From Pseudomonadota bacterium (lineage in GTDB: Bacteria; Desulfobacterota; Binatia; Binatales; Binataceae), in contig JAJPKP010000016.1 of assembly GCA_021323675.1 (NCBI GenBank), forward strand, positions 1 to 64,000: a stretch of DNA of 64,000 nt. Reading direction: 5' to 3'. Below, in pieces: positions 29,581-39,410 of the stretch. Below the pieces are notes generated by a model that was not told where the DNA came from, made no database searches, and was given only the letters and a program-made list of their open reading frames with translations. Numbering within the stretch: the first letter of the stretch is position 1; each line of letters begins with the position of its first letter. The position numbers were made by a program, and so were the translations under genes.

Positions 29581-31364
29581 CGAACCGAATCCTCCCTCAG
29601 GTTTCGTACGGCGTTCACCAGAGAAACGTGGGTAAATGCCTGCGGAAAATTGCCCAGGAGCCGCCGCGATGCCGGGTCGTATTCCTCGGCGAACAATCCG
29701 ACGTCATTTGAAAGCGCGGCGAGTCGCTCGAACAGCTCGCGCGCCTCGCGATGCCGTCCCATCAAGGTAAGGTTATCCACCAGCCAGAAGGAGCAAGGAA
29801 GGAAAACTCCCTCGCCGGGCGGGAGCCCGTCAACTGCACTCTCGGAGCGATATCGCAGCACCAGGCCGTCGGAAACGAGTTCACGCTGGATTGCCTCTAC
29901 GGTCCCCACCACGCGTGGGTCATCGGCGGGGAGAAATCCTACCATCGGAATCATAAGAAGCGCGGCATCAAGCGCATCGCTCCCGTAGTACTGCACGAAC
30001 GCATTGCGCCGCCGGTTGAAGCCCCGCTCGCAGACGTCGCGATGGATCCGATCGCGTAGCTGGCGCCATCGCGCAAGCGGTCCGGTCTGAAAGCCTGCTT
30101 CGAGGGCCCTGACCGCTCGATCGAAGGCGACCCACGCCATTATCCTGGAGTGGGTGAAATGACGGCGCGGGCCTCTGACTTCCCAGATTCCCTCATCTGG
30201 ATGCTGCCAGATCTTTTCCAGGTTCTGCATGAGAGCGGTCAGAAGCCGCCACGATTGCGGCAGCGAACTCGCACCGCTGCGCCGGCCAAGATCGAAAACG
30301 CCCATTATTTCGCCATACACGTCGAGTTGGAGCTGCCCGTGTGCCGCGTTGCCGACCCGCACCGGTCTGCTGTTTTCGTAGCCGGTCAGCCATGGCAACT
30401 CCATCTCAGTGAGCCGGCGCTCGCCTCTGATGCCATACATGATTTGCAAGGCGTCGGGGGTTCCTGCGACTGCGCGCAGTAGCCACTCGCGCCAGGCAAG
30501 CGCTTCCGCCGTGTAACCCGAAACCATCAGCGCAAACAGGGTCAGAGTTGCGTCACGCAGCCAACAGAAGCGGTAATCCCAGTTGCGCGAACCTCCGATC
30601 CATTCGGGGAGGGAAGCAGTCGGCGCGGCCACGATGCCTCCGGTGGGGCCGTAAGTCAGCGCTTTGAGAGTGATTAGTGATCTCAGCGCGAGGTCTCTCC
30701 ATGGACCGGTCACCGCGCAGCGCGACGACCATTCGCGCCATCTGTTATCCGTCTGTCGCAGCATTTCTATCGGGTCATTCGCAGCGGGCTCCGTCTGGTG
30801 AGACGGGTACCACGTCAGCGTAAACGGGATGCTTTGGCCTTCCGCAATAGTGAACTTGCCGGACGTAATTCCTTCTTCATGGCTTACGGCCACAGGTGTT
30901 TTGACTGCGAGAGCATCGGGACCCGCAGTCGCGCGAAACCCGGTTTCATCAGGCGATATCCATGGCAAGATGCTGCCGTAGTCGAAGCGAACGGCCATCT
31001 CCATCTTCATTGGCACCGTCCCTGTCACACCACGAACGATCCGTATGACATCGGTGCGTTGTTCGGACCGTGCAATCGGCATGAAGTCTATGAGTGCGAC
31101 TGTGCCGCTGTCGGTGACGAATTCGTTTTCGAGGATCAGAGTCGGACCCGCGTAGCGCCGGCGAACTGCGCGCTCCTCCCCGGCGGGTGCGATTTGCCAG
31201 TAGCCGTTTGCGCGGGTGCCGAGGAGCACGGCGAAGCAAGCCGGCGAGTCGAATCGCGGCATGCACATCCAATCGATCGAGCCGTTGTTTCCAACCAGCG
31301 CAGCGGTGCGGGTGTCTCCGATTATCGCGTAGTCTTCGAGTTTCAGGCTCACGGCGATTTCCAT
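29577..31364 (-). CDS. glycoside hydrolase family 15 (glucoamylase/trehalase-like)
   Basis: YAIIGDTRTAALVGNNGSIDWMCMPRFDSPACFAVLLG; SRNWDYRFCWLRDATLTLFAL. Confidence 0.93.
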   Translation of the reverse strand: MEIAVSLKLEDYAIIGDTRTAALVGNNGSIDWMCMPRFDSPACFAVLLGTRANGYWQIAPAGEERAVRRRYAGPTLILENEFVTDSGTVALIDFMPIARSEQRTDVIRIVRGVTGTVPMKMEMAVRFDYGSILPWISPDETGFRATAGPDALAVKTPVAVSHEEGITSGKFTIAEGQSIPFTLTWYPSHQTEPAANDPIEMLRQTDNRWREWSSRCAVTGPWRDLALRSLITLKALTYGPTGGIVAAPTASLPEWIGGSRNWDYRFCWLRDATLTLFALMVSGYTAEALAWREWLLRAVAGTPDALQIMYGIRGERRLTEMELPWLTGYENSRPVRVGNAAHGQLQLDVYGEIMGVFDLGRRSGASSLPQSWRLLTALMQNLEKIWQHPDEGIWEVRGPRRHFTHSRIMAWVAFDRAVRALEAGFQTGPLARWRQLRDRIHRDVCERGFNRRRNAFVQYYGSDALDAALLMIPMVGFLPADDPRVVGTVEAIQRELVSDGLVLRYRSESAVDGLPPGEGVFLPCSFWLVDNLTLMGRHREARELFERLAALSNDVGLFAEEYDPASRRLLGNFPQAFTHVSLVNAVRNLREDSVR

Positions 31365-31581
31365 TCAGCCGCGGGCCCCGACCCGGCAGGGAGAGGACCA
31401 CTGTTGCCTGCTTGTCATCGATGACGCGGAACGCGCGGTCCCATCCTGCAGCCGGGTCTTTCGGCCGCGACAGGGCCCGCGTGTCTTCATGTTCCGGCAA
31501 GCGGCGAAACGGGTGCAGAGTCGCGCCGCATTGGTCCGCACGGCTTTGCGAGCCACCATCGACAGACCGCCGCAACCGTGC

Positions 31582-32169
31582 TCAACCGGCGGCTTCCTTC
31601 TCGATTGCGATAGCCGTGGCGCGAGAGACGGTAACTACCAGCTCGTCTCCTGCCTTGACGTGCGCGAGGTTCCTGGGATCTCTTGCCTTGACCTTCTCAA
31701 CCGACCCGTCCGGCCCCTTCAAAGTGATCGTTCCATTGGCGGGATCGACCTCAACGACCTTGACCAGCACTGTCGCTTGCTGCTGAGCGACGGCGCCAGG
31801 CGTTCCACTCCGCGCCGTCGTAATTCCTTCTTTCAGCGAGACGGACGGCACTTGTTCTTCGGCCTTCTTCTTTCTCACGGACACAACTTCGTAGTAGCGC
31901 ACCACGACCGGGTCCCCGGCTTTGACTGCTTTGAGGTTGTAGGGATTGTCAACCTTGAAGGTCACCCTCTTTCCGTTGGCTTCGAGTGTGACGGATTTTG
32001 CGCTCTCATCCACCGCGGCGATCTTGCCATGGATGGTCAGCACCGTTGCCGAGCGGATACTTTCCGGCTCTTCCGCGGCCGCAGATGGGTTGCTGGTCTG
32101 TGCTGTAGCATTCCCAAAAGCCAGACAGAACGCCAAGATCGCAAGAACACCTCCGCTTCGAATCGCCAT
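31582..32169 (-). CDS. exported hypothetical protein with internal duplication
   Basis: Signal peptide; two copies of GKI..VD...VTL...V.F.V..P.NL..VKAGD..VV. Confidence 0.7.
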   Translation of the reverse strand: MAIRSGGVLAILAFCLAFGNATAQTSNPSAAAEEPESIRSATVLTIHGKIAAVDESAKSVTLEANGKRVTFKVDNPYNLKAVKAGDPVVVRYYEVVSVRKKKAEEQVPSVSLKEGITTARSGTPGAVAQQQATVLVKVVEVDPANGTITLKGPDGSVEKVKARDPRNLAHVKAGDELVVTVSRATAIAIEKEAAG

Positions 32170-32579
32170 TAAACGTGCCTCCGTATTTTTAGGCCCCCTT
32201 GTTTGAAACAGACGGAAACCTGACGCGCCGCGAAGGGAGCGCCGCTGCGCCTGTTTGGCCACGCAGTTGAACCGGTCCTATCCGGATCGCTCCAACCGCC
32301 AAAGCCCGCAGCGAACAGAGCATATGGTGCGTCCGCAGGACATCCGACCAAGGTCCGATAGCCGCCAAGTCTTCCTCCGGAAATAGTCTTTCAACCACCG
32401 CTTCAAAATCGATGGAACGTTCTGGTTTGGAATTAACCCCCGCCCCGAAAGTACCGTCGCTCGAGAATCATCGAAGAGGCGGAATCATTCGGGTGTTCGG
32501 ACGGGCAGGACCCTCGTGGGTTTGGATGCGACGGAAGGTTATCAAAAGCGGCCAATGCCTTGGTAAGCGGAGACTAACG

Positions 32580-33824
32580 ATGGGAATTCGTGGCCGTCTG
32601 GTTTGGACGACCTTACTCGCCCTCCAATTGCTGGTAACAACCGCGGAGCAGCTTTCGGCGGAGCAATTCGAACAGCCGCCGAGCTTGCCGGGCCAGCAGC
32701 TAGTGCAGGCAAGCCTCCTTTCCGGCAACGGTTTTCATGTGAACTCGCCGGTTCCAACGGACGGTTTGATGGCGCACTTCACCATCGTGAGCGACGTGGG
32801 AACCTTCGATGCGCCGAGCGAGGAAATGCTGAGAATCCGGGTGGCCGAACTTCCCGCAATCGTTGAGCTTACCAGGACCAGCAAGACCCACGTATTTGCT
32901 CAAGCTCTCGCAGAGAACGCTGCGCGCCCGGTGCAGGCGGCAGGGCAAATGCTGATGAATCCGGTCGAGACGATCCAGGGACTACCTTCCGGGGTGGGCC
33001 GCTTCTTTGGTCGAGTAGGTCTTGGCGCGGAGAAGATACAGCAAGCTGCGAGCTCGTCCGAAGGGAATGTCGCAGCAACTACAGGTCAGGCCACCAGAGA
33101 TGTCTTCGGCTACGAACAGGAACGGCGAGGCTTGGCAAAGAAATTGGGAGTCGATCCTTACACCACCAATCCCGTACTTTCAAAGCAACTCGATGACTTT
33201 GCCCTCACGGCATTCAGAGCGCACGTGGGGGTCACCACCACCATGTCCGTGTTCATTCCCGGTTCGATGGCTATCACGGCGACGAGAATAGTCTCAACAT
33301 GGGTTTGGGACACACCCAAGGCGGACCTGATACTGAAGAACCAAAAGGAGCTGCAAGCGCTGGGGGTTCCCGCCACGACGATTGACGCTCTGACGCGAAA
33401 TCCCACCTTCCCGCTCAGTGTGCAGACGGCGTTTGTTGAAAATCTCGGCCGTCTTTCAGGCGTTCCAGGCAGTGTGGAAGCAGTCATGCTGGCCAGTACG
33501 GCGCAGTCAGAGGTGCAGGCAAGATTTCTGACCGCTACGGTCGGGATGCTGGCTCGCTACCATCAAACCCGGGTACCAATTCGCAGGCTGCTGGTCCGCA
33601 GAGGGATCATCGGACAAGATCAAAACGGCGCTATCATAGCGCAAGCGCCGGTTGACTACGTCTCATGGACTCAACTGGTGGCGGACTTCGCGAATCGTCC
33701 AGACCTGCGCAAGTCAAGGCGAACTCTGTGGGTCACAGGTCAGCTGTCGCTCGCGGCAAAAAGGAACTTTCAAACCGCTGGATGGGCCGTGGTCGAGGGC
33801 GCCAACCCGATACCGGGTAGCTAA
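32580..33824 (+). CDS. exported hypothetical protein
   Basis: MGIRGRLVWTTLLALQLLVTTAEQLSA signal; long coherent ORF. Confidence 0.75.
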   Translation: MGIRGRLVWTTLLALQLLVTTAEQLSAEQFEQPPSLPGQQLVQASLLSGNGFHVNSPVPTDGLMAHFTIVSDVGTFDAPSEEMLRIRVAELPAIVELTRTSKTHVFAQALAENAARPVQAAGQMLMNPVETIQGLPSGVGRFFGRVGLGAEKIQQAASSSEGNVAATTGQATRDVFGYEQERRGLAKKLGVDPYTTNPVLSKQLDDFALTAFRAHVGVTTTMSVFIPGSMAITATRIVSTWVWDTPKADLILKNQKELQALGVPATTIDALTRNPTFPLSVQTAFVENLGRLSGVPGSVEAVMLASTAQSEVQARFLTATVGMLARYHQTRVPIRRLLVRRGIIGQDQNGAIIAQAPVDYVSWTQLVADFANRPDLRKSRRTLWVTGQLSLAAKRNFQTAGWAVVEGANPIPGS

Positions 33825-33885
33825 GCTCGGCAGCACCCTGAAGCTCGACACTTGCGACGGCCGCCGAGATGGCTTCGCGGAAAGC

Positions 33886-35136
33886 TCAACTGCCAGGGGT
33901 CTCGAGGACGGGCGGCGCCTTGCGCCACGAGAATCCGGCAGCTCCTTTCGCGTAGGCATAGTCGAACAATGAATTCATGTACTCGGGGTCAAATTTGGAG
34001 TGCTTCGTGTTGGGAAAATCCGTCTCGATAAAGGCCAGATTGTAGTCGATGCCATCGTGCTTCGCCTGTGCATAAATGCGCAGAAGGTCATTGTAACCGA
34101 TGTAGTGAATCATCGTGGCGATAGCTCGGCCGCTGATGTTCAGAAATCTCCGGTTGACCGATGCCCAGTCCGGATCGAGCCGGCTGTTGCGGATGATATA
34201 CGCGTGGCGATCGCGCGCGAATTCCGCGGACCTCAAGTTCGCTCGCATCCCGACGCCGGGCGGATAAAGAAAGGTTTGGGCTACCACTCCGCCGTCGACA
34301 TTCATCTCCTGGTAGCGGTGTCCGTCGGCCTCAACCTCAATCATCATCGGCGGGAACGCGCCGGGTATGGAGGCGGAGGCGAGTATTATCGTGCGAATTA
34401 CTTCCAGGGCGCCGGGCCGACCACTGGCCGCGATCGCACCGATGTTCCAGATGACCGGCCGCTGGGCGTCCAGACTGGTAGTGCCGATCAGCAAAAGACG
34501 GCCTTTGTTGTACTCGGATGCGATGTCGGCAAACGCCCGCTCGTTGATGTAATGGGTAATCAGGCCATAGAGTGGCGCCGTATCAGCCAGCGCTTCACCG
34601 AATACGGCGTTGTGAACTCCGCGCCTCTTCAGGACATCATCGGGTCCAATCTTGGTGTACACGGCGCGCAAGCCGCTCATATATGAATGGCCCAGAAAAG
34701 CGAAAGGGGCAATCATCGCGCCTGTGCTGACTCCGGTCACAATTTTGAAGGTCGGCATCGTGCCGGCATCGGACCATCCGCAGATCAGCCCGGCACCAAA
34801 AGACCCGTCGTCGCTGCCTCCTGAGATTGCCAGGAAACTCGCGGGCGGCAAGCGTCCATCCCAGCCTTCGTCTTGCTGCAGGGCCGCTTTTTCTCGTTCC
34901 AACGCCTGTTCCGCTTCTCGCACCAGACTGTCGACTTGCGAATCTGCCCAGAACCGGGCGCCCTGAATCCCGAGAACCGTAACATGGTCGGCCAAATCGG
35001 CCGGTGCAGGAGGTTCTCGCTGGTAGCCAATGCAGCGGCCCATCAGCCGCGTCAACCAACTTTCACTAAGCTGAGTTGCAAGCTCGGAGGGTTTGTTCCG
35101 GGCGGCGTTGCTAGCCGATGGAGCAGGCGGTTTCAT
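33886..35136 (-). CDS. patatin-like phospholipase
   Basis: ISGGSDDGSFGAGLICGW oxyanion/Gly motif; VTGVSTGAM nucleophile elbow; NVDGGV. Confidence 0.9.
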   Translation of the reverse strand: MKPPAPSASNAARNKPSELATQLSESWLTRLMGRCIGYQREPPAPADLADHVTVLGIQGARFWADSQVDSLVREAEQALEREKAALQQDEGWDGRLPPASFLAISGGSDDGSFGAGLICGWSDAGTMPTFKIVTGVSTGAMIAPFAFLGHSYMSGLRAVYTKIGPDDVLKRRGVHNAVFGEALADTAPLYGLITHYINERAFADIASEYNKGRLLLIGTTSLDAQRPVIWNIGAIAASGRPGALEVIRTIILASASIPGAFPPMMIEVEADGHRYQEMNVDGGVVAQTFLYPPGVGMRANLRSAEFARDRHAYIIRNSRLDPDWASVNRRFLNISGRAIATMIHYIGYNDLLRIYAQAKHDGIDYNLAFIETDFPNTKHSKFDPEYMNSLFDYAYAKGAAGFSWRKAPPVLETPGS

Positions 35137-35630
35137 TGCTGCCGATCCCGAAAAGTCTTCTGTTCATCGACTGCTCGCGGCGCGCGAAGAGTTCGCACTG
35201 CGTCTGTCTCGCGCGGAGCGCGCGCCGCAAAAGGCGCAAAACGCTTGCCAACACCCGGGCAGATCGTCACTCGTATGGGACGCAAAAGTGAACGCGCCTT
35301 GAGAGTTCCCATCAACAACCTGGCGGAACGCCGCGCGTTCAGACTCCCCGCACGTTGACCCAACGCTGAGGTGATGTCGATGTGATGGCAGAAAGACTAT
35401 GTCCAACAGAAGACTCGAAGCCTATAGGACCTTGGTCGGATATTGGCAGACGCGGATGGTGTGCCTGACGTCTATCGACGCGCGCGCTCGAGGGGGGATT
35501 GGGTCCGCTGATTCATTTCGCGCTTGCGGGCGGAGACGAAGCCTGAGGCCAGCGCGCCTTTCGCGCATCAAGGGTTTAACAGGCCAAAAGTGGATTCGCT
35601 CGGAAACCGCAACGATTATCGGGAGAAAGT

Positions 35631-35716
35631 TGGTGCCGAGGGCGGGACTTGAACCCGCATGTGGTTGCCCACGGTGGATTTTGAGTCCACTGCGTCTGCC
35701 GTTTCGCCACCTCGGC
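35631..35716 (-). tRNA. tRNA-Leu (anticodon CAA), CCA encoded
   Basis: Reverse complement GCCGAGGTGGCGAAACGGCAGACGCAGTGGACTCAAAATCCACCGTGGGCAACCACATGCGGGTTCAAGTCCCGCCCTCGGCACCA folds as a class II tRNA. Confidence 0.95.
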
Positions 35717-35821
35717 ACTTCCGGGAGATAGCGGCAACCCCTAGTTTTAGCGGCGGGGAACGAGGCGGGCAACCGCGCCGCTGTGGCGGTCAGCCGGAGA
35801 CCCGCGATGCGAGGTTCAGGA
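35677..35821. repeat. left direct repeat of Rhs-tip island (145 bp)
   Basis: Matches 39852-39996 with one mismatch (35744 G vs 39919 A), constant offset 4175. Confidence 0.97.
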
Positions 35822-37330
35822 CTCACCGCGATGACCAACGCGGCACTGAGCTACGCGCCGGACGGGCAACGTTCGATCCTTGGGGTCACCAACACAAATA
35901 CTACGGTAACGACGACCTACACCTACGATGCCCTTTCCCAGCGGCTCACGCTCTTGAACTTTGCTTCCAGCCAGAATCCCTCGCTCGGCACTCTGAGCTA
36001 CACCTACGACGCCGACGGTCGGGTCATCACCAAGGGTGGAACCCTCGCCAACGTCAACCTGCCGCCGGTTTCGCCACAGGCCGCAACGTACGCGAGCACC
36101 AACCAGATTCAGACCTGAACCAACGGGATGTCACCCTCTGTCGATGCCAACGAGGCGATCACCACAGACCCGGCCACCGCCCTAACCTACAAGTATACTT
36201 CCCGCGATGAGATCTGGAAGGCAGGAAGAGATCAATACACCTACGACGTAAGCGGGAGAAGAGAGACTGCCGCTGGCGTCAGCTATCTTTACAATGGACA
36301 CACGCCGGTTTGGATGTCGTCCGGATCAGGTATGAACATCGCGGCGCTCCCCGATTCCAACGAAATCCTCAACCTTAACGGAGTAGTGCCTATCCACGAT
36401 GCGCTCGGTACGGTCCTTGGAGGGGTCAATTCAAGCGGGACTTTTGCGTTCCAAAACACCTACGATCCGTTCGGTGGCTTCACTACCAGTGGTAGCCCAC
36501 CTTCGGGATACGGGCAGGTGTACGGGATGGCCGGAATCGAGTACGACTCAACTTCGCTCTATCACGCAGGGCCACGGTACTACAGCCCAGTCTTACAGCG
36601 GTTCCTGTCGGAGGATCCGGTACGCGGCAAGGCCAACATGTATCTGTACGCTACGAATAACCCGGTCACAGGAAGTGACATATCCGGCCTGCAGGGGTTC
36701 TGCCCCAATGGCGACTGCGCCAGTGGAGCTGGCGGGCAGGAAAATGCACCAACCGACTCGACGGGTCTCATTGGTCTGGTCGCCAGCATAATACAAGACA
36801 TCCTTGGGGCAGCCAGCGGCGGAAATCCTGCACCCAACTACCAACGGTCTCAGAACGCTATGGCCTTTGGTCGATTCAACCGCACCGGGGGAATTGACCG
36901 GGCTAATGTCTACGCTCAGTCCGGTGGAATCGTCGAGGTTCAGGACGAAGGAGACGACGCAGAGGAAGAGGAAAAGGCACAAGAGGAAGAAGAAAGTGAA
37001 GATGAGGGCATAATAGCTGGGGTTTTGGGCGGGCTCATCGACAGTACGGAAGAGGACGCGCCTGGAATCGTCGCAAAAAATGGCACGAGGATCAGCGGCT
37101 TCACTAAGCACGGGGTCGATCGCGCGATTGGAGACATGGCCGAAAGAGCTGGGACAAAACCTGACGCAATTTTAGATGCGCTGAAAAACCCGGTTCGAAT
37201 TCAGAGCGGTGTGAATCCCAAAGGACCCTTCGAGGTTTTTACGGGCCAGAATGCTCGCGTGATTGTGAATCCTGCGAGTGGTAAGATTATAAGTGTAAAT
37301 CCGCTGTCCGCCGCCGGTGCGGTAAAGTGA
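35822..37330 (+). pseudogene. 5'-truncated Rhs core plus toxin tip E, with in-frame TGA at 36116-36118
   Basis: YD repeats (TYTYDALSQRLTLL, SYTYDADGRVI, QYTYDVSGRRE); end-of-core GIEYDSTSLYHAGPRYYSPVLQRFLSEDPVRGKANMYLYATNNPVTGSDISGLQG; both halves share one frame. Confidence 0.85.
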
Positions 37331-37339
37331 GCGCTACCT

Positions 37340-37615
37340 ATGGAAGAATCCTCTCATGAGTTCAAAGTTTCGACCGAAGAGTTGAACTTTCTGCAGCGGG
37401 TTACAGCTGGCGATCGAACCTTCTCACGTTTACTTAGCGAGCAAGCACTCAGGCGTGGCGACAAAATTTCTGTGCGGATGGGTCTTGCGGAAGCGGAGCA
37501 ACTCAGAGATCGGCTGACACTGTGGCTGGCGCAATTTGGTTTCAATGACGACGATTCTCCAAACATAGCAGGAGAAATGTGCGAGGGTCTCATCGATCGC
37601 TTTTATGTCCGCTGA
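37340..37615 (+). CDS. putative immunity protein for tip E
   Basis: Small acidic protein 9 bp after the tip; L..RLTLWLAQFGF..D...G...EGLIDRFYV pattern. Confidence 0.6.
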   Translation: MEESSHEFKVSTEELNFLQRVTAGDRTFSRLLSEQALRRGDKISVRMGLAEAEQLRDRLTLWLAQFGFNDDDSPNIAGEMCEGLIDRFYVR

Positions 37616-37675
37616 AGCAGCCTGGGTGGTGTCGTGTTTCTGAATTAAGTTTAGGGTTTTGCTCGTCTAAGCAGC

Positions 37676-37873
37676 ATGGCGATAAAGACTGACGGTGTGG
37701 AAGTGAGCAGGACGGATCGAGCGAAGCTGGAAGCGTGGGTGCGATCGCAAACCATCGCTCACAGCCTGGCGGTCAGGGCTCAGATCGTGCTCGGTAGCGT
37801 GCAGAGCGAGAGTATCCGGGACTTGACGGACCGACTGGGAGTGAGTCAGCCCACGGTCTGCTTGTGGCGTTAG
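37676..37873 (+). pseudogene. IS630-family transposase N-terminal (HTH) fragment
   Basis: DRAKLEAWVRSQTIAHSLAVRAQIVLGSVQSESIRDLTDRLGVSQPTVCLWR; ends where tip F homology begins. Confidence 0.7.
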
Positions 37874-38475
37874 GCGACTGTGCCGGAGGGACGGGCGGGC
37901 AGGAGAACACTCCCGGGGACTCTTACGGACTGATAGGCCTGGTGGCTAGCATCATCCAAGACATCTTCGGTAGCGGCAGCGGCGGCAATCCTGCCCCCGA
38001 CTATCAACGTGCACAGAACAAGATGGGCTTCGGGAGATTCAACGACACGGCAGGAATCTCAAGTAACACTCTGGTCCTGACCCAGAGCGGCGATCCGAAC
38101 GGTGATACTTTATACGGCATCGCCAGCTACTACGAGCCCACGGGCAACCTGACTCGCAGCGGGCTCCCATACAATGACAGGAATGAGCTGATTGCGGCGA
38201 TGCATCCAGAAGAGGTGGGGTTTCACGGAAAGTTTCCATACGGCACTGAGGCAGATGTTACCTATGTCCCGCCGGGCTCGAAAATCGAGCGAACCGTCAC
38301 CGTTAGGGTAATCGACAAAGGGGGCCCGGCGCTGAAGAACCGCCTCATCGACTTGTCGCCAGGCGCCTTCAAATTTTTGACACAGCAAGACCTCACTCCA
38401 GGAATCAAGCCGAAGGTTGGTCTTATATTCGTCAAGGTAGAGATTCCAGCTAGACCGACCCCACCGTTGCAGTGA
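37864..38475 (+). CDS. orphan Rhs-type toxin tip F with RlpA-like double-psi β-barrel domain
   Basis: GDCAGGTGGQENTPGDSYGLIGLVASIIQDIFGSGSGGNPAPDYQRAQNKMGFGRFN repeats tip E junction; GIASYYEPTGNLTRSGLPYNDRNELIAAMHPE...YGT...VRVIDKGGP...IDLSPGAF resembles RlpA DPBB. Confidence 0.75.
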   Translation: MALGDCAGGTGGQENTPGDSYGLIGLVASIIQDIFGSGSGGNPAPDYQRAQNKMGFGRFNDTAGISSNTLVLTQSGDPNGDTLYGIASYYEPTGNLTRSGLPYNDRNELIAAMHPEEVGFHGKFPYGTEADVTYVPPGSKIERTVTVRVIDKGGPALKNRLIDLSPGAFKFLTQQDLTPGIKPKVGLIFVKVEIPARPTPPLQ

Positions 38476-38969
38476 TGGCAGGATCTATGGGAAGTCGTAA
38501 GATAATACTCGTAGCTGTTGTCTTCATACTGGTCGCAAGCGGAGCAGTTGCTGCGGGCAATCCCATTTCTTTTCGCCGGGGAAATATCACATATGCCTTG
38601 TTCGATGTTTCGGTAAGAAAGCTGCCTCTCCTCAAAGGCGATCGAATTGAGGGATTCGAGTGCGATGTCCTGGGTACCGTCGAACGCATCGACATACCGT
38701 TCGAGTGGAAGGTGATCGTCGACAACCCCACCGGCGACCATACCAAGGTCATGGCAGAAGCGAGCGTGGGAGCAGCTGCGTTTCCAGATGATACGAAATA
38801 TTTTCGGAGATTCGCGCGCGTGGGAAAGATGTCCATCTCCGGTGAAACGCCGCATTTCGACATGAGCATAACCCTTCGGATCTCCGACAAGGACGACAAG
38901 GTAAGGAAAGCTAAACTGTCGCTCCGAGCGTTGGACTTGACTCCGGCATCATCCGCAATAGGGGATTAG
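38472..38969 (+). CDS. putative exported immunity protein for tip F
   Basis: Overlaps tip F stop; signal-peptide-like IILVAVVFILVASGAVAAG. Confidence 0.6.
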   Translation: MMAGSMGSRKIILVAVVFILVASGAVAAGNPISFRRGNITYALFDVSVRKLPLLKGDRIEGFECDVLGTVERIDIPFEWKVIVDNPTGDHTKVMAEASVGAAAFPDDTKYFRRFARVGKMSISGETPHFDMSITLRISDKDDKVRKAKLSLRALDLTPASSAIGD

Positions 38970-39032
38970 AATTCCATAGACCAGTCTAATATCGTTACAA
39001 GGTCGAATATCGTTACAAGAAGGAGTGGTTCG

Positions 39033-39410
39033 GTGCCATTCTGTACCTGCAGAACGTACGTACGGATGTTCTTGACGATCGGGCTCCTCAATTGGTTGCT
39101 CATAATTCCTCCGCAGGCCGAGCGAGCCGGAGTCCCGCTCGTCGGTCCAGACACTTCGGCGCCCCTAAATCAGTGGCAAGCGATGCGTGCGCCGGGCAAA
39201 AATGGACCAGGAACGTTCCCAACAAAGGCCGATTGCGAAAACTACCGTTCGAAGATGATCGATGATGCAAAGATTCGGCTGTTAGTGGACGCGCCCGAGA
39301 ATGTCGAAGCGCTACCTTCTGACACTGGTAGAGCCAAATGGACTTTTGGCCTGGGGGCACTCAACGCCAAGTGCATTGAGAGGAGCGATCCTCGCTTGAA
39401 GTCTAATTAA
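39033..39410 (+). CDS. small exported hypothetical protein
   Basis: Hydrophobic N-terminus; PLNQWQAM...FPTKADCENYR pattern. Confidence 0.45.
   Translation: MPFCTCRTYVRMFLTIGLLNWLLIIPPQAERAGVPLVGPDTSAPLNQWQAMRAPGKNGPGTFPTKADCENYRSKMIDDAKIRLLVDAPENVEALPSDTGRAKWTFGLGALNAKCIERSDPRLKSN

Noticed and set aside
36116-36118. TGA as selenocysteine or recoding site in the Rhs core
   Set aside because: Position expects Trp (TGG) in a truncated, startless core; decay is simpler
37676-37873. Complete IS element
   Set aside because: Only an N-terminal HTH fragment remains; no DDE domain or terminal inverted repeats seen
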